Assembly: GCF_042610495.1 (NCBI RefSeq)
Contig: NZ_JBHGAP010000001.1
Coordinates: 310,001 to 374,000 of the forward strand
Reading direction: 5' to 3'
Origin: RU20A sp042610495
GTDB lineage: Bacteria > Pseudomonadota > Alphaproteobacteria > Rhizobiales > Rhizobiaceae
DNA: 64,000 nt
Shown: positions 56,523 through 64,000 of the stretch, in pieces
How the letters are laid out: each line of letters begins with the position of its first letter
How positions within the stretch are numbered: position 1 is the first letter of the stretch
Program-made: the position numbers and the translations under genes
The notes under the pieces: generated by a model
What the model saw: the letters and a program-made list of their open reading frames with translations, nothing else
Database searches by the model: none
Told to the model about the DNA's origin: nothing

Positions 56523-58970
56523 ATGATCAGGCTCATTGGCTATTTCTTCGGGATTGGATGTTTCCTCGTGCTCGGCCTGGCAGCCGTCGTGGCCATCTAT
56601 CTCGGCCATGTCTCGAAGGATCTCCCGGATTACGAAGTGCTGGCGAAATATGCGCCGCCGGTAACGACCCGCATCCATGCCGGCGACGGCGACCTGATGG
56701 CCGAATATGCCCGCGAGCGCCGTCTGTTTCTGCCGATCCAGGCCATTCCGGACCGTGTGAAGGCCGCCTTCATCTCGGCCGAAGACAAGAATTTCTACAA
56801 CCACCCCGGCGTCGACATCACCGGCCTTGCCCGTGCCATCGCGGTCAACCTGCAGAACTTCGGCTCCGGCCGCCGCCCGGTCGGCGCCTCCACCATCACG
56901 CAGCAGGTCGCCAAGAACTTCCTGCTGACGTCGGACCAGACCATCGACCGCAAGGTCAAGGAAGCGATCCTTTCCTTCCGCATCGAGCAGGCCTACAGCA
57001 AGGACCGCATTCTCGAGCTCTATCTGAACGAGATCTTCTTTGGCCTGAATTCCTACGGCATCGCCGGTGCCGCGCTCACCTATTTCGACAAGTCCGTTAC
57101 CGAACTGACGATCGCCGAGACGGCTTACCTCGCCGCCTTGCCGAAGGGGCCGGCAAACTACCATCCGTTCCGCCGGACCGCGGCCGCCATCGAGCGCCGC
57201 AACTGGGTCATCGACCGCATGGTCGAGAACGGCTACGTGACGAAGGAAGACGGCGACGACGCCAAGAAGCAGCCGCTCGGGGTAAAGCCGCGCCGCAGCG
57301 GCGCCCACCTCTTCGCCTCGGACTATTTTGCCGAGGAAGTCCGCCGCCAGATCATCCAGAAATACGGAGAGGATGCGCTGTACGAAGGCGGTCTTTCCGT
57401 TCGCACCTCGCTTGATCCGCGTCTGCAACTGGCTGCCCGCAAGGCGCTGCAGAACGGTCTCGTGACCTATGACGAGCGCCGCGGCTTCCATGGTCCGATC
57501 AAGACGATCGAGATCGGTGGTGACTGGGGCGTGCCGCTAGCCGAGGTGCCGGCGCTTGCCGACGTTCCCGAATGGCGTCTGGCCGTGGTTCTGGCCGTCG
57601 ATGGCAAGGGTGCCGATATCGGTCTCCAGCCCGCCAAGGATGCCTCCGGCAAGGTGGTCGCGGAACGCGAGACGGGCCGCATCGCGTCGGAAGATATGCG
57701 CTGGGCCTTCCGCTCCTCCGACGGCCGCAAGACCGCGAAGTCGCCGGATGGCGTGTTCGGCGCCGGCGATGTCGTCTACGTCGAGAAGAAGGACGATGGC
57801 AGCTACCGCCTGCGCCAGCCGCCGCGCGTCCAGGGCGGTCTCGTTGCCATGGACCCGCATACGGGCCGCGTGCTCGCCATGGCCGGCGGCTTCTCCTACG
57901 CCCAGTCGGAATTCAACCGCGCGACCCAGGCGATGCGCCAGCCGGGCTCGTCCTTCAAGCCATTCGTCTACGCTGCTGCCCTCGACAATGGCTATACGCC
58001 GGCCTCGGTGATCCTCGATGCCCCGATCGAGATCGTGTCCGGCGGCCAGGTCTGGCGTCCGGAAAACTACGGCGGCGAATCCGCCGGTCCGTCCACGCTG
58101 CGTCTCGGCATCGAGAAGTCGCGCAACCTGATGACGGTGCGTCTGGCCAATGACATGGGCATGAACATCGTTGCGGAATATGCCGAGCGCTTCGGCATCT
58201 ACGACAAGATGCCGCCGCTGCTCGCCATGTCGCTCGGTTCGGGCGAGACCACGGTCATGCGCATGGTGTCGGCCTATTCGGTCATCGCCAATGGCGGCAA
58301 GCAGATCAAGCCGTCGCTGATCGACCGCATCCAGGACCGCTACGGCAAGACGATCTTCCGCCACGAGGACCGCACCTGCGACAACTGCAACGCAGCCGAC
58401 TGGGAAGAGCAGCCGGAACCGCAGCTCGTCGACAATCGGGAGCAGGTGCTCGACCCCATGACCGCCTACCAGATCACCTCGATGATGGAAGGCGTCGTCA
58501 CGCGCGGCACCGCAGCCGGCAAGATCAAGCTCGATCGTCCCGTCGCCGGCAAGACCGGCACGACCAATGACGAGAAGGACGCCTGGTTCGTCGGCTTCAC
58601 GCAGGATCTGGTCGCCGGCCTCTATATCGGCTTCGACAATCCAGCCCCGCTCGGACGTGGTGCGACGGGCGGTGGCCTCGCGGCGCCGATCTTCAACGAT
58701 TTCATGCAGGAAGCGGTAAAGGGCACGCGCCCGACCAAGTTCGTCGTGCCGGAAGGCATGAGCCTTGTTGCCGTGAACCGCAAGACGGGCATGGCAGCCG
58801 CCGAGGGCGACCCGGACACGATCATGGAGGCCTTCAAGCCCGGAACGGGCCCTGCCGACACCTTCTCGGTGATCGGCGGCATGGAAGGTTTCCAGGCGCC
58901 GGAAGAAATCCTGAAGGCCTCGCCGCAGGCCAACCAGGCCGTGACCTCCGGATCCAACGGCCTCTTCTAG
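56523..58970 (+). CDS. mrcA: Penicillin-binding protein 1A
   Basis: An 815-residue bifunctional peptidoglycan synthase. After one N-terminal helix (IGYFFGIGCFLVLGLAAVVA) comes the glycosyltransferase GT51 domain, with the catalytic glutamate in FISAEDKNFYNHPGVD, then an OB-like domain and the transpeptidase with the SxxK motif in PGSSFKPFVY (near residue 476) and KTGTT near residue 677. Main elongation transglycosylase of polar growing rhizobia. The 272 bases upstream hold an inverted repeat, GCGACAC / GTGTCGC (56258-56282), but no clear promoter. Confidence 0.96.
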   Translation: MIRLIGYFFGIGCFLVLGLAAVVAIYLGHVSKDLPDYEVLAKYAPPVTTRIHAGDGDLMAEYARERRLFLPIQAIPDRVKAAFISAEDKNFYNHPGVDITGLARAIAVNLQNFGSGRRPVGASTITQQVAKNFLLTSDQTIDRKVKEAILSFRIEQAYSKDRILELYLNEIFFGLNSYGIAGAALTYFDKSVTELTIAETAYLAALPKGPANYHPFRRTAAAIERRNWVIDRMVENGYVTKEDGDDAKKQPLGVKPRRSGAHLFASDYFAEEVRRQIIQKYGEDALYEGGLSVRTSLDPRLQLAARKALQNGLVTYDERRGFHGPIKTIEIGGDWGVPLAEVPALADVPEWRLAVVLAVDGKGADIGLQPAKDASGKVVAERETGRIASEDMRWAFRSSDGRKTAKSPDGVFGAGDVVYVEKKDDGSYRLRQPPRVQGGLVAMDPHTGRVLAMAGGFSYAQSEFNRATQAMRQPGSSFKPFVYAAALDNGYTPASVILDAPIEIVSGGQVWRPENYGGESAGPSTLRLGIEKSRNLMTVRLANDMGMNIVAEYAERFGIYDKMPPLLAMSLGSGETTVMRMVSAYSVIANGGKQIKPSLIDRIQDRYGKTIFRHEDRTCDNCNAADWEEQPEPQLVDNREQVLDPMTAYQITSMMEGVVTRGTAAGKIKLDRPVAGKTGTTNDEKDAWFVGFTQDLVAGLYIGFDNPAPLGRGATGGGLAAPIFNDFMQEAVKGTRPTKFVVPEGMSLVAVNRKTGMAAAEGDPDTIMEAFKPGTGPADTFSVIGGMEGFQAPEEILKASPQANQAVTSGSNGLF

Positions 58971-59062
58971 ACAAGGGGTGCGCAGCCTGTCGCCCGTCGC
59001 CTTTACTTCGGTGGCGGGCGTCGCTATTGACGCGTCACGCCCGAAATCATGGCAGGATAGCA

Positions 59063-60191
59063 ATGAGAAACGAAACCCTTGGTATCATCGACGACATCAA
59101 GCAGGCCATAAGCCTGCTGAGGAGGCATCTTTGACTGGGACCAGGCGATAAGACGACTGGACTGGTTGAACAACAAGGCCGAAGACCCGACACTGTGGAA
59201 CGACGCCTCCGAGGCGCAGAAGCTGATGCGCGAGCGCCAGCAGCTGGATGACAGCATCTCTGCCGTGAAGCGCATCGAGCAGCAGCTTTCCGACAATGTC
59301 GAGCTGATCGAGATGGGCGAGGAAGAGGGCGACGAGACGATCGTCACCGAAGCCGAAGCCGCGCTGAAGGCGCTGCAGGCCGAAGCCGCCAAGAAGCAGG
59401 TGGAAGCCATGCTCTCCGGCGAAGCGGACAGCAACGACACCTATCTCGAAGTGCATTCGGGTGCCGGCGGCACGGAAAGCCAGGACTGGGCGAACATGCT
59501 CCTGCGCATGTACACCCGCTGGGCCGAACGCTCGGGCTACAAGGTCGAGCTTCTGGAAATCCATGACGGCGAAGAAGCGGGCATCAAGTCCGCGACGCTG
59601 CTCGTCAAGGGGCACAACGCCTATGGCTGGCTGAAGACCGAATCGGGCGTCCACCGCCTGGTCCGCATCTCGCCCTATGACAGCAATGCGCGCCGCCACA
59701 CCTCGTTCTCGTCCATCTGGGTCTACCCGGTGGTGGATGACTCGATCCAGATCGACATCAACGAGAGCGATTGCCGCATCGACACCTACCGCTCGTCCGG
59801 CGCCGGTGGCCAGCACGTCAACACGACCGACTCGGCCGTGCGTATCACGCACATGCCGTCGGGCATCGTCGTGCAGTGCCAGCAGGAGCGCTCGCAGCAC
59901 AAGAACCGGGCCAAGGCCTGGGACATGCTGCGCGCCCGCCTTTACGAGGCCGAGCTGAAGAAGCGCGAAGAGGCCGCCAACGCCGAGGCCGCTTCCAAGA
60001 CGGATATCGGCTGGGGCCACCAGATCCGCTCCTACGTGCTGCAGCCCTACCAGCTGGTGAAGGATTTGCGCACCGGCGTGGAAAGCACGGCGCCGGGCGA
60101 CGTGCTCGACGGCGCGCTGAACCCCTTCATGGAAGCGGCGCTCGCCCACCGCGTCAACGGCGGCGACGGTGTGGTGGAAGATATCGCCTGA
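59063..60191 (+). CDS. prfB: Peptide chain release factor 2, programmed +1 frameshift
   Basis: RF2 recognises UGA and UAA. The gene begins ATG at 59063 and 23 codons later meets an in-frame UGA (59132-59134); reading shifts by +1 (skipping T59132) and continues from GAC 59133 to the stop at 60191, a total of 375 residues. The catalytic GGQ is in SGAGGQHVNTTD. The codon-recognition tripeptide, usually SPF, appears as SPY in ISPYDSNARRHTSF. A terminator follows. Predictors usually report only the fragment from 59166. Confidence 0.95.
59120..59135 (+). promoter_or_regulatory. prfB programmed frameshift site
   Basis: AGGAGGCATCTTTGAC: a Shine-Dalgarno-like AGGAGG, then CTT followed by TGA and C. 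This matches the classic RF2 autoregulation site CUU-UGA-C with upstream ribosome-binding sequence. When RF2 is low, the ribosome slips +1; when high, it terminates. Confidence 0.95.
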
Positions 60192-60217
60192 GGCGACGTC
60201 GAGAGATCAAACGGAAT

Positions 60218-60250
60218 AAGGCGCTCCGGTCTCCGGGGCGCCTTTTTTCA
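60218..60250 (+). terminator. Rho-independent terminator of prfB
   Basis: AAGGCGCTCCGG (60218-60229) pairs with CCGGGGCGCCTT (60233-60244, one G-T pair), loop TCT, then T run. About 27 bases after the prfB stop. Confidence 0.88.
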
Positions 60251-60268
60251 TGGGTGCCCGACGCTGCG

Positions 60269-60754
60269 TCAGTTCGTGGCGCGCTCGACCCGGATGTCAC
60301 CGAGATCGTCGATCAGCACCGTCCAGCTTTCCGCTTCCGAGGCAGTAGGGTCTGTCTTCAGGTAGATGGTCGCGAAGAGACCGGGTTGGGTCGTCACGCC
60401 GGACGAGGATTCCGGCCTGATATCGGTGACGAAGGCCTTCAGCTCCGAGAACTCCTCCAGTTCCGCGGATGTGAGGACACGCGGCCCCTGCGGCGTCTGG
60501 GCAATCTGCTGGAGATGGATGTGGGCCGTGCCATCGGGCTGGCGCAGCGCGATCAGCTTGTAATAGCCGCGCTCGGCAGGAACCGAGGTCCCGTCGCCCG
60601 GCTGCTCCCAGAAACCGGAGCTGATGACGAATGTCACGTCCGGCGCCGGAAGCGCCGCCTCTTGCGCCGATGCGCATTCGGCAGCCGACAGGAACGCTGC
60701 GGGCAAAAAGGCAAGCACCACTAAAGCCATGGCTCGGTTGCGCATCCGCATCAT
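60269..60754 (-). CDS. Exported hypothetical protein, 161 residues
   Basis: A protein with a signal peptide (MRMRNRAMALVVLAFLPAAF, cleavage near residue 32). The mature part contains VTFVISSGFWEQPGDGTSVP and YYKLIALRQPDGTAHIHLQQI, with no recognised domain. The start at 60754 follows GGAGG six bases upstream, which decides against a longer frame to 60916. Function unknown. Convergent with prfB. Confidence 0.78.
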   Translation of the reverse strand: MMRMRNRAMALVVLAFLPAAFLSAAECASAQEAALPAPDVTFVISSGFWEQPGDGTSVPAERGYYKLIALRQPDGTAHIHLQQIAQTPQGPRVLTSAELEEFSELKAFVTDIRPESSSGVTTQPGLFATIYLKTDPTASEAESWTVLIDDLGDIRVERATN

Positions 60755-60912
60755 TCTGCCTCCGATGGCGGCGGTTCGACCGACGACGTCTCGGAAGGGT
60801 TCCGGCGGCGCCGCCGACCACCGCTGTGATGATCGCCTGTCTTCGCAACCCGAAATCTTGGCACCGGCCTGCCACAACGTCGCCACGACTGTCCCAAGCG
60901 CGCTGCCCGGCG

Positions 60913-61683
60913 TCAATTGGAAAACTGCTCCGAGAGAATGCGGTCCGACCAGGAATGGTCGGGGTCCGACAGGATGGTCGCCGTGGTGTTTTCCGACTGG
61001 GCGATGCGCACATGCACGACCGATTTGACTTCGCGGTGATCGGCGACCGCGTTTACCGGGCGCTTTTCGGCTTCCAGGATCGACAGATCGACCGTGACCC
61101 GGTTCGGCAGAAGCGCGCCCCGCCAGCGGCGCGGGCGGAAGGCGCTGACCGGGGTGAGGGCGAGCAATGGCGCCTCCAGCGGCAGGATCGGCCCGTGCGC
61201 GGAAAGATTATAGGCCGTGGAGCCGGCCGGCGTGGCGACCAGCAAGCCATCGCAGATCAATTCGTCGAGCCGCACGCGCCCGTCGACGACAACCTGCAAT
61301 TTGGCGGCCTGATAGGATTGCCGGAAGAGATAGACCTCGTTGATGGCGAGCGCCCGAAACCGGTTGCCGTCGGCATCCACCGTCTGCATCTCGAGCGGAT
61401 GCAGCACGTTCGCCACGGCCTCGGAAATCCGGTCTTCCAGATCCTCGATGCTGTAGCGGTTCATCAGAAAGCCGACGGAGCCACGGTTCATACCATAGAC
61501 GAGCTTGCCGGAGTTCATCGTCTGGTGAAGCGTCTGCAGCATGAAGCCGTCGCCGCCGAGCGCCACGATCACGTCCGCTTCCTCCGGAGGCGTCAAGCCG
61601 TAGCGTGCTTCGAGGTCTCGCAGCGCATTCTGCGCATCCTCGGAAGGCGAGGCGACGAAGGCGAGGGATTTGAAACTGCGCAC
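60913..61683 (-). CDS. nadK: NAD kinase
   Basis: A 256-residue enzyme that phosphorylates NAD to NADP. The GGDG motif is in VALGGDGFMLQTL, with NEVYLFRQ and TPAGSTAYNLSAHGPILPLE following. The start is uncertain: GTG at 61683 (MRSFKSLAFVASPSEDA) has AGGGGG five bases upstream and matches the family; an ATG at 61701 would add six residues. It lies 246 bases downstream of the SOS-boxed 57-residue ORF on the same strand. Confidence 0.94.
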   Translation of the reverse strand: MRSFKSLAFVASPSEDAQNALRDLEARYGLTPPEEADVIVALGGDGFMLQTLHQTMNSGKLVYGMNRGSVGFLMNRYSIEDLEDRISEAVANVLHPLEMQTVDADGNRFRALAINEVYLFRQSYQAAKLQVVVDGRVRLDELICDGLLVATPAGSTAYNLSAHGPILPLEAPLLALTPVSAFRPRRWRGALLPNRVTVDLSILEAEKRPVNAVADHREVKSVVHVRIAQSENTTATILSDPDHSWSDRILSEQFSN

Positions 61684-61929
61684 CACGACCCCCTGATACA
61701 CCCCGCGCCGCGCAGGGCATCGTCGAGCGGAAAATCACCGCGACGCGAAAGACTTAATCGGGCTCGATCTCCTGCACAAGGCGTGCTGCGGCCAGATGGC
61801 GCAATTGGACGTATCCGGACGGCTGGCTGCCGGACCCGTCGGCTATGGGACTGGCGGCACGGACACTCCGGAACCTGACCGGCAGGCCATGACCGCACGA
61901 TGCCGGAAACCGGTTCCGGTTGGGCCGTC

Positions 61930-62103
61930 CTATTGCAGGTTCAGCGGCAGCTGTATGCCCTTTGGAATATGCGTGATCTTGACGCTCGCGGCCTCGATCC
62001 GACCGAACACGGCCTTTCGACGCGCCTGCTGCTTTTCACGAAGCGCCCGAGACTGCTGCACGGCGGCTAAAGCCCGTTCCACAACCTTCTGCGTCTCCTG
62101 CAT
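61930..62103 (-). CDS. SOS-boxed 57-residue basic microprotein
   Basis: A short ORF preceded by AGGGAG and, 20 bases further, a perfect LexA box. The product is a predicted helix rich in Q, K and R (QETQKVVERALAAVQQSRAL, REKQQARRKAVFGRI), followed by a short C-terminal tail (IPKGIQLPLNLQ). It has no membrane segment or cysteine. I do not recognise the family. Charge and helicity could suit binding to nucleic acid or to another protein, which is speculation. Confidence 0.6.
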   Translation of the reverse strand: MQETQKVVERALAAVQQSRALREKQQARRKAVFGRIEAASVKITHIPKGIQLPLNLQ

Positions 62104-62123
62104 GGCACTCTCCCTGAGGTTTT

Positions 62124-62161
62124 GTTCTTATTTTGTTCTCATGCTTTCGCCATGATGTCAA
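62124..62161 (-). promoter_or_regulatory. SOS promoter with LexA box (57-residue ORF)
   Basis: GTTCTTATTTTGTTC at 62124-62138 is GTTC-N7-GTTC, the alphaproteobacterial LexA operator. On the minus strand a consensus TTGACA (62161-62156) precedes it by 17 bases, so the first half-site overlaps the position of the -10 element. LexA control is inferred from the match and location. Confidence 0.85.
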
Positions 62162-62233
62162 GCGCGTGCGAATCGCTCGACGTCTTGCCGTGGGCGCAAG
62201 GAGAGGCAGGAGTGAAGATGTCGGCGGTGGCGG

Positions 62234-63616
62234 TTAGCGGGAGACCACGGGCCCGGAGATGTCACGCCCGATGTCGCGGAAGGCTTCCTTGAGCGCGGTT
62301 CCGGAATTTGGGTAGTAGACGTGCTTGGCGCTCGTCGCGCAGTTCGCCACGAGGTCGCGGGCGGCCTGGGTGTTCACGAGCTCAAGACCGACCGTGTAGA
62401 CGGTCACGCCCGCTGCCTTCATGTTCGTGCAGAGCGCTTGCGCCTGGGCATAGGCCCCGCCATTCGGCGCGTTGCAATTGATGTGATGGGCTGCGGAGCC
62501 GCTGCCCGTCAACGAATCGCGTGCAATGACGCCGTTGCAATAGGCGCTGTTATATTCCCCATCCGTCATCAGGACGACAATTTTCTTCGTCTTTTCAATA
62601 TCGTAGGGGCCGGGCTGGTTGGCCTTGGGAAACAGATAGCTGAAATTCGGGGAAACGAGGTACCAGCCCCAGCCGACACCGATATGGCCGCCTGTCGATC
62701 CCGAGGCGCTGAGGGCGTCGATGGCCGAGTTGAGGCTCGCCTTGTCGTCGCTGAGCGGCTTGATGGTGTTCGTCAGGCATGGATTGGCCGGGCTTGGATA
62801 ATTGTAGCCGAAACTCGCCGTCGAGGGTGCCGCATCGGTGAAGCGCTCGGTGCCTGTGCGCTCTGACACACAGGTGCTGATGCCGAACGTCACCGCATCG
62901 CCATAGGGATTGACGAAACGATAATTGGCGCAGCCGGGGCTGTTGCAGGTTCCGTTGTGAATGCTGCCTCGAGCGGCTTCGGCATAGGAGCCGACATTGA
63001 CAGCCATCGAATACGGCACGAGCGCGACCTTCGAATAGGTCGGTGTCTGCCTGTCGGTAACAACGATATCGACGAGTTCCTTGGCGGCCGCCTTGAGGTC
63101 GCTGATCCGCTGTCCGGCCATCGATGCCGTCGTGTCGAGGACCAGCGAAACCTCGACATTCTTTGCCGAGCGCTTCACTTCCGACGTCACGGTGACCTTC
63201 AGCTGATCCTTGGCAAAGATACCATAGACAAGCGGCGTCAACGAAAAGGTGGCCGTGCCGCGCACCGTCAATCCGTTGTCGATATTCCCGAAGTCCGTCG
63301 AGACCAGTGTCGCCCCGACATTGGCCTGATTGCCTTGCAGCGTGGTGGCGCCGAGCTCATCAAGTTTCGGGGTGTCTGCTGTCGTCGAGATGGCGAGCTG
63401 CAGCGTCGTCGCATCAAGCGCGCCCTGTGCCTCCATCCGCACGCCCGTGGCGCGCGTGATGTCGATGACCGTCAGGGACCCTGCCACGATCAGCGGTACC
63501 ACGGCTGCATACAGAATACCGAAATTTCCCTTTTCACAGGACGTCAATCGAGACAGCAGGGTCAGCATCGCAGTGGCGCTCTTGGCATGGAGATGATGCC
63601 GAGATCTGTACCGCAT
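62234..63616 (-). CDS. TadE/TadG-like pilus assembly protein with vWA domain
   Basis: A 460-residue protein. Its N-terminus has a TadE/G-type hydrophobic segment (CEKGNFGILYAAVVPLIVAG, then SLTVIDITRA), followed by a periplasmic stretch and a von Willebrand factor A domain with a MIDAS-like DTTAS in VSLVLDTTASMAGQRI, and VVLMTDGEYN. Such proteins belong to the Flp/Tad pilus machinery, but no tad cluster is beside it, so this is an isolated copy. The start could be ATG 63616 or 63568, the latter nearer the hydrophobic segment. Confidence 0.82.
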   Translation of the reverse strand: MRYRSRHHLHAKSATAMLTLLSRLTSCEKGNFGILYAAVVPLIVAGSLTVIDITRATGVRMEAQGALDATTLQLAISTTADTPKLDELGATTLQGNQANVGATLVSTDFGNIDNGLTVRGTATFSLTPLVYGIFAKDQLKVTVTSEVKRSAKNVEVSLVLDTTASMAGQRISDLKAAAKELVDIVVTDRQTPTYSKVALVPYSMAVNVGSYAEAARGSIHNGTCNSPGCANYRFVNPYGDAVTFGISTCVSERTGTERFTDAAPSTASFGYNYPSPANPCLTNTIKPLSDDKASLNSAIDALSASGSTGGHIGVGWGWYLVSPNFSYLFPKANQPGPYDIEKTKKIVVLMTDGEYNSAYCNGVIARDSLTGSGSAAHHINCNAPNGGAYAQAQALCTNMKAAGVTVYTVGLELVNTQAARDLVANCATSAKHVYYPNSGTALKEAFRDIGRDISGPVVSR

Positions 63617-63736
63617 ATTTTGTAAATGACGGCTAACGGAAAGCCGAAAATTAAATTCATCGCCTTCTTTTGTAGAAGGACGCGACACGCCGACGAATGT
63701 GCGGCTGGGACTTCGCGGTATCGAGGAGAAAGACGA

Positions 63737-63812
<76 letters not shown>

Positions 63813-63938
63813 GGTCGACATCATGGACGGCGCAGCCATCCATGATCGACATGCTGCGGAGTTACCACATCCCCGCTGGCTGTAAAGTCAAAAAACGCAC
63901 CGATGCACGCATTGACGCCCCCGCGCGCGGGGATCGTC

Positions 63939-64000
63939 TCACGCCTTTGCCAGATGCTGGCGGGCGGCATACATGGCGATGGCGGCGGCGTTCGAGACGT
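63939..64000 (-). CDS. SpoU-type rRNA methyltransferase (RlmB-like), 3' end
   Basis: The window ends inside this gene; about 20 codons are visible. The C-terminus reads VSNAAAIAMYAARQHLAKA, matching the SAM-binding motif 3 (VSNAAA) of the SpoU/TrmH family. This suggests 23S rRNA 2'-O-methylation (rlmB), a gene often found near tRNA-Thr in alphaproteobacteria, but only the tail is seen. Confidence 0.7.
   Translation of the reverse strand, partial: VSNAAAIAMYAARQHLAKA

Overview
This 64 kb window is ordinary core chromosome of an alphaproteobacterium, almost certainly family Rhizobiaceae (Rhizobium/Agrobacterium/Ensifer/Shinella type; genus not resolved). The grounds are the gene content and order (nuoN-birA-rnj-mce-proS-lol-dnaE1; divK-pleD-rpmG; rnr-topA; dprA-plsY-pyrX-pyrB; gatC-gatA-gatB; aat-accC-accB-aroQ; rne-amiC-mrcA-prfB), high GC, alphaproteobacterial LexA boxes (GAAC-N7-GAAC), a CtrA box, and dispersed palindromic repeats of a kind common in rhizobia. 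No insertion sequence, prophage, CRISPR array or genomic island was seen.

Layout. 1-8.7 kb: end of nuoN (Complex I), biotin ligase, RNase J, methylmalonyl-CoA epimerase, a DUF1467 membrane protein, prolyl-tRNA synthetase and the Lol lipoprotein exporter. 8.7-19 kb: a secreted repeat-like protein, an SOS-boxed 28-residue membrane microprotein, DnaE1, an L,D-transpeptidase, SOS-boxed DinB, a HAD-like/DUF3572 pair, and the DivK-PleD cell-cycle and c-di-GMP module. 19-32 kb: a possible sRNA ending at an orphan terminator, rpmG, an MFS transporter, a NUDIX hydrolase with DUF983, RNase R with TopA, an 82-residue hypothetical, then dprA-plsY-pyrX-pyrB. 32-42 kb: an AidB-like acyl-CoA dehydrogenase, an AEC transporter, a CtrA-boxed pair of small membrane proteins, ruvX, a UPF0173 hydrolase and gatCAB with acetyltransferases. 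42-51 kb: small secreted proteins, a Complex I accessory subunit, aat, acetyl-CoA carboxylase subunits, aroQ, a DsbA-family protein, an aminotransferase, and an MFS-MerR efflux pair. 51-64 kb: RNase E, amidase, PBP1A, prfB with its programmed frameshift, NAD kinase, an SOS-boxed 57-residue microprotein, a TadG/vWA pilus-type protein, tRNA-Thr(UGU) and the 3' end of an rlmB-like methyltransferase.

How the genes fit together: most are housekeeping, in short operons with overlapping or abutting genes (TTGA, GTGA, ATGA and TGATG junctions; TTG and GTG starts at several). Envelope growth and cell-cycle control recur (L,D-transpeptidase, PBP1A, amidase, Lol, DivK/PleD, CtrA box). The most interesting signal is three perfect alphaproteobacterial LexA operators: one before dinB and two before very small unrecognised ORFs (28 and 57 residues). 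The 28-residue ORF has the size, predicted topology and SOS control of Caulobacter SidA, a division inhibitor; no sequence relationship is claimed. These two microproteins are the best candidates here for undescribed biology.
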